Positions 63,240-64,000 of a stretch of DNA of 64,000 nt are shown here, piece by piece (the stretch's first letter is position 1; each line of letters begins with the position of its first letter). The stretch is from Schistosoma mansoni (taxonomy: Eukaryota; Platyhelminthes; Trematoda; Strigeidida; Schistosomatidae). The DNA is taken from assembly GCF_000237925.1 (NCBI RefSeq), contig NW_017386048.1, positions 496,001-560,000 on the forward strand, in the 5' to 3' direction. The notes under the pieces are model-generated. The model was not told where the DNA came from. It saw nothing but the letters and a program-made list of their open reading frames with translations, and made no database searches. The position numbers and the translations under genes were made by a program.

Positions 63240-64000
63240 CTGTTATAATTGTGTTTTTGCTATATAAACGACCCAGCTATTCCTATTGCTTAGTATTCTT
63301 ATACAATGACACTCAACAAGACCCCAAAATCAGAACACGTTGAACAGGAATGAAATTGTATTCAAAATAATAATGATAAGTGAACAGCAATCAGCAATCA
63401 ATAGTTTAAATAATGTTCATATATTTATAGTATATACATATAAGAAGCTTATAGATTTTTCTGCAATAATATGCCCGGGCTGATCGGTTTAAAATTAACC
63501 AATCAGAGCGCAGCAACACCATCATGCATAAAACATGCTTAATCCAATCTTTATCCCACTAACACCTCCCCCTTGAGCAGATTCGTAGGATCTGGTGTTA
63601 GGGTCCAACTGCAACCGCTTTACTGGTTTGCGCTTCCGGTTAGTCCACCTTTTATGTAATAAGGACGTTGTATCATCCTTAGTTTGCACCTTGACTGTCC
63701 TGTCTGTTTCAGGTGTTTTGATCTCAAAGGTGTCTAGCAGAACATCAAGAGGTAATCTATGCTGCGTTTCGTTGTTGGAAATCGAGGTTGATTTCAGTTG
63801 GTTAGCATGACGCACCCAGATTTCTGAACCAACGGACACCTCGTAAACCATATTTCCTTTCTTTTGCACGATCCGACCAGCTATCCATGTAGGATGTTTA
63901 CCACGATAGTCCATAGCAAGTACTTTTTGACCCACCGTGAACAATCGTCTTTGTGCCCCATGGTGTCGATTGAACTGCTTCTCCATCGGTAAGTTTCGTT
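63240..64000 (-). mobile_element. Ty3/Gypsy-type LTR element fossil, 3' end (runs off the window)
   Basis: The minus strand reads the C-terminal part of an integrase ('RRLFTVGQKVLAMDYRGKHP', 'WIAGRIVQKKGNMVYEV', 'WVRHANQLKS') at 63,986-63,580, a purine tract (AAGGGGGAGG, about 63,567-63,576), and an LTR start (TGTTAGTGGGA) at about 63,566 extending down to roughly 63,240. The end of the integrase tail ('KPVKRLQLDPNTRSYE') parallels that of the 3-kb fossil ('KPVTKLQVDPKRKSYL'), so both belong to related lineages. The internal part lies outside the window, so I cannot say how whole it is. Confidence 0.75.

Overview
The window is eukaryotic, AT-rich, intron-bearing and dominated by retroelements. 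The genus is almost certainly Schistosoma (blood fluke). The reasons are Sm-alpha-type tRNA-like repeats carrying hammerhead ribozymes, RTE (SR2-like) and CR1-like LINEs, Penelope-like elements of the Cercyon kind, Gypsy and BEL/Pao fossils, and host genes with tiny 5' introns followed by long TE-filled ones. I cannot fix the species from sequence alone.

Host genes. (1) A complete poly(A) polymerase gene lies on the minus strand at 16,738-10,048. It has seven coding exons, all junctions phase-consistent, and encodes 706 aa. Two 50-nt introns come first; later introns hold a BEL/Pao fossil, an inverted pair of Sm-alpha repeats and a second kind of hammerhead element. (2) Two plus-strand exons (53,945-about 54,213 and 62,631-62,944) look like the start of an alpha-1,6-fucosyltransferase (FUT8) gene: cytoplasmic tail, transmembrane anchor and stem, continuing past the window. 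Between them sits about 8.4 kb of transposons. (3) A Cys-loop (nicotinic-type) receptor fragment with a frame break and an in-frame stop is present twice, once in each arm of a large inverted duplication.

Layout. 1-10 kb: degraded LTR elements, Sm-alpha copies, a solo-LTR-like repeat and long stretches where I recognise nothing. 10-17 kb: the poly(A) polymerase gene. 17-26.5 kb: a LINE yard with RTE fragments of two subfamilies, a nearly full RTE copy, short RTE-derived non-autonomous repeats, and a CR1-like LINE split by a nested RTE insertion. 23.5-47.2 kb: an inverted duplication (left arm 23,547-33,931; right arm 35,367-47,184; spacer about 1.43 kb). The arms are nearly identical where they align. 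The right arm differs by a young 4.26-kb CR1-like insertion with a 6-bp target duplication, a 200-N gap facing 691 bp of left-arm sequence, and a 2.34-kb deletion with AGAA microhomology. 47-53 kb: Gypsy-type fossils and an unrecognised Asn/Ser/Asp-rich ORF. 54-62.6 kb: the FUT8 intron, holding a 31-32-bp minisatellite, an RTE-derived repeat, and a head-to-head pair of Penelope-like elements, one with an intact 807-aa RT/GIY-YIG ORF. 63.2-64 kb: the 3' end of another Gypsy-type fossil.

The strongest non-routine signals are the two kinds of hammerhead ribozyme readable as secondary structure, the large inverted duplication (real or assembly-made), and a non-autonomous RTE derivative that keeps both RTE ends and a shared reading frame.
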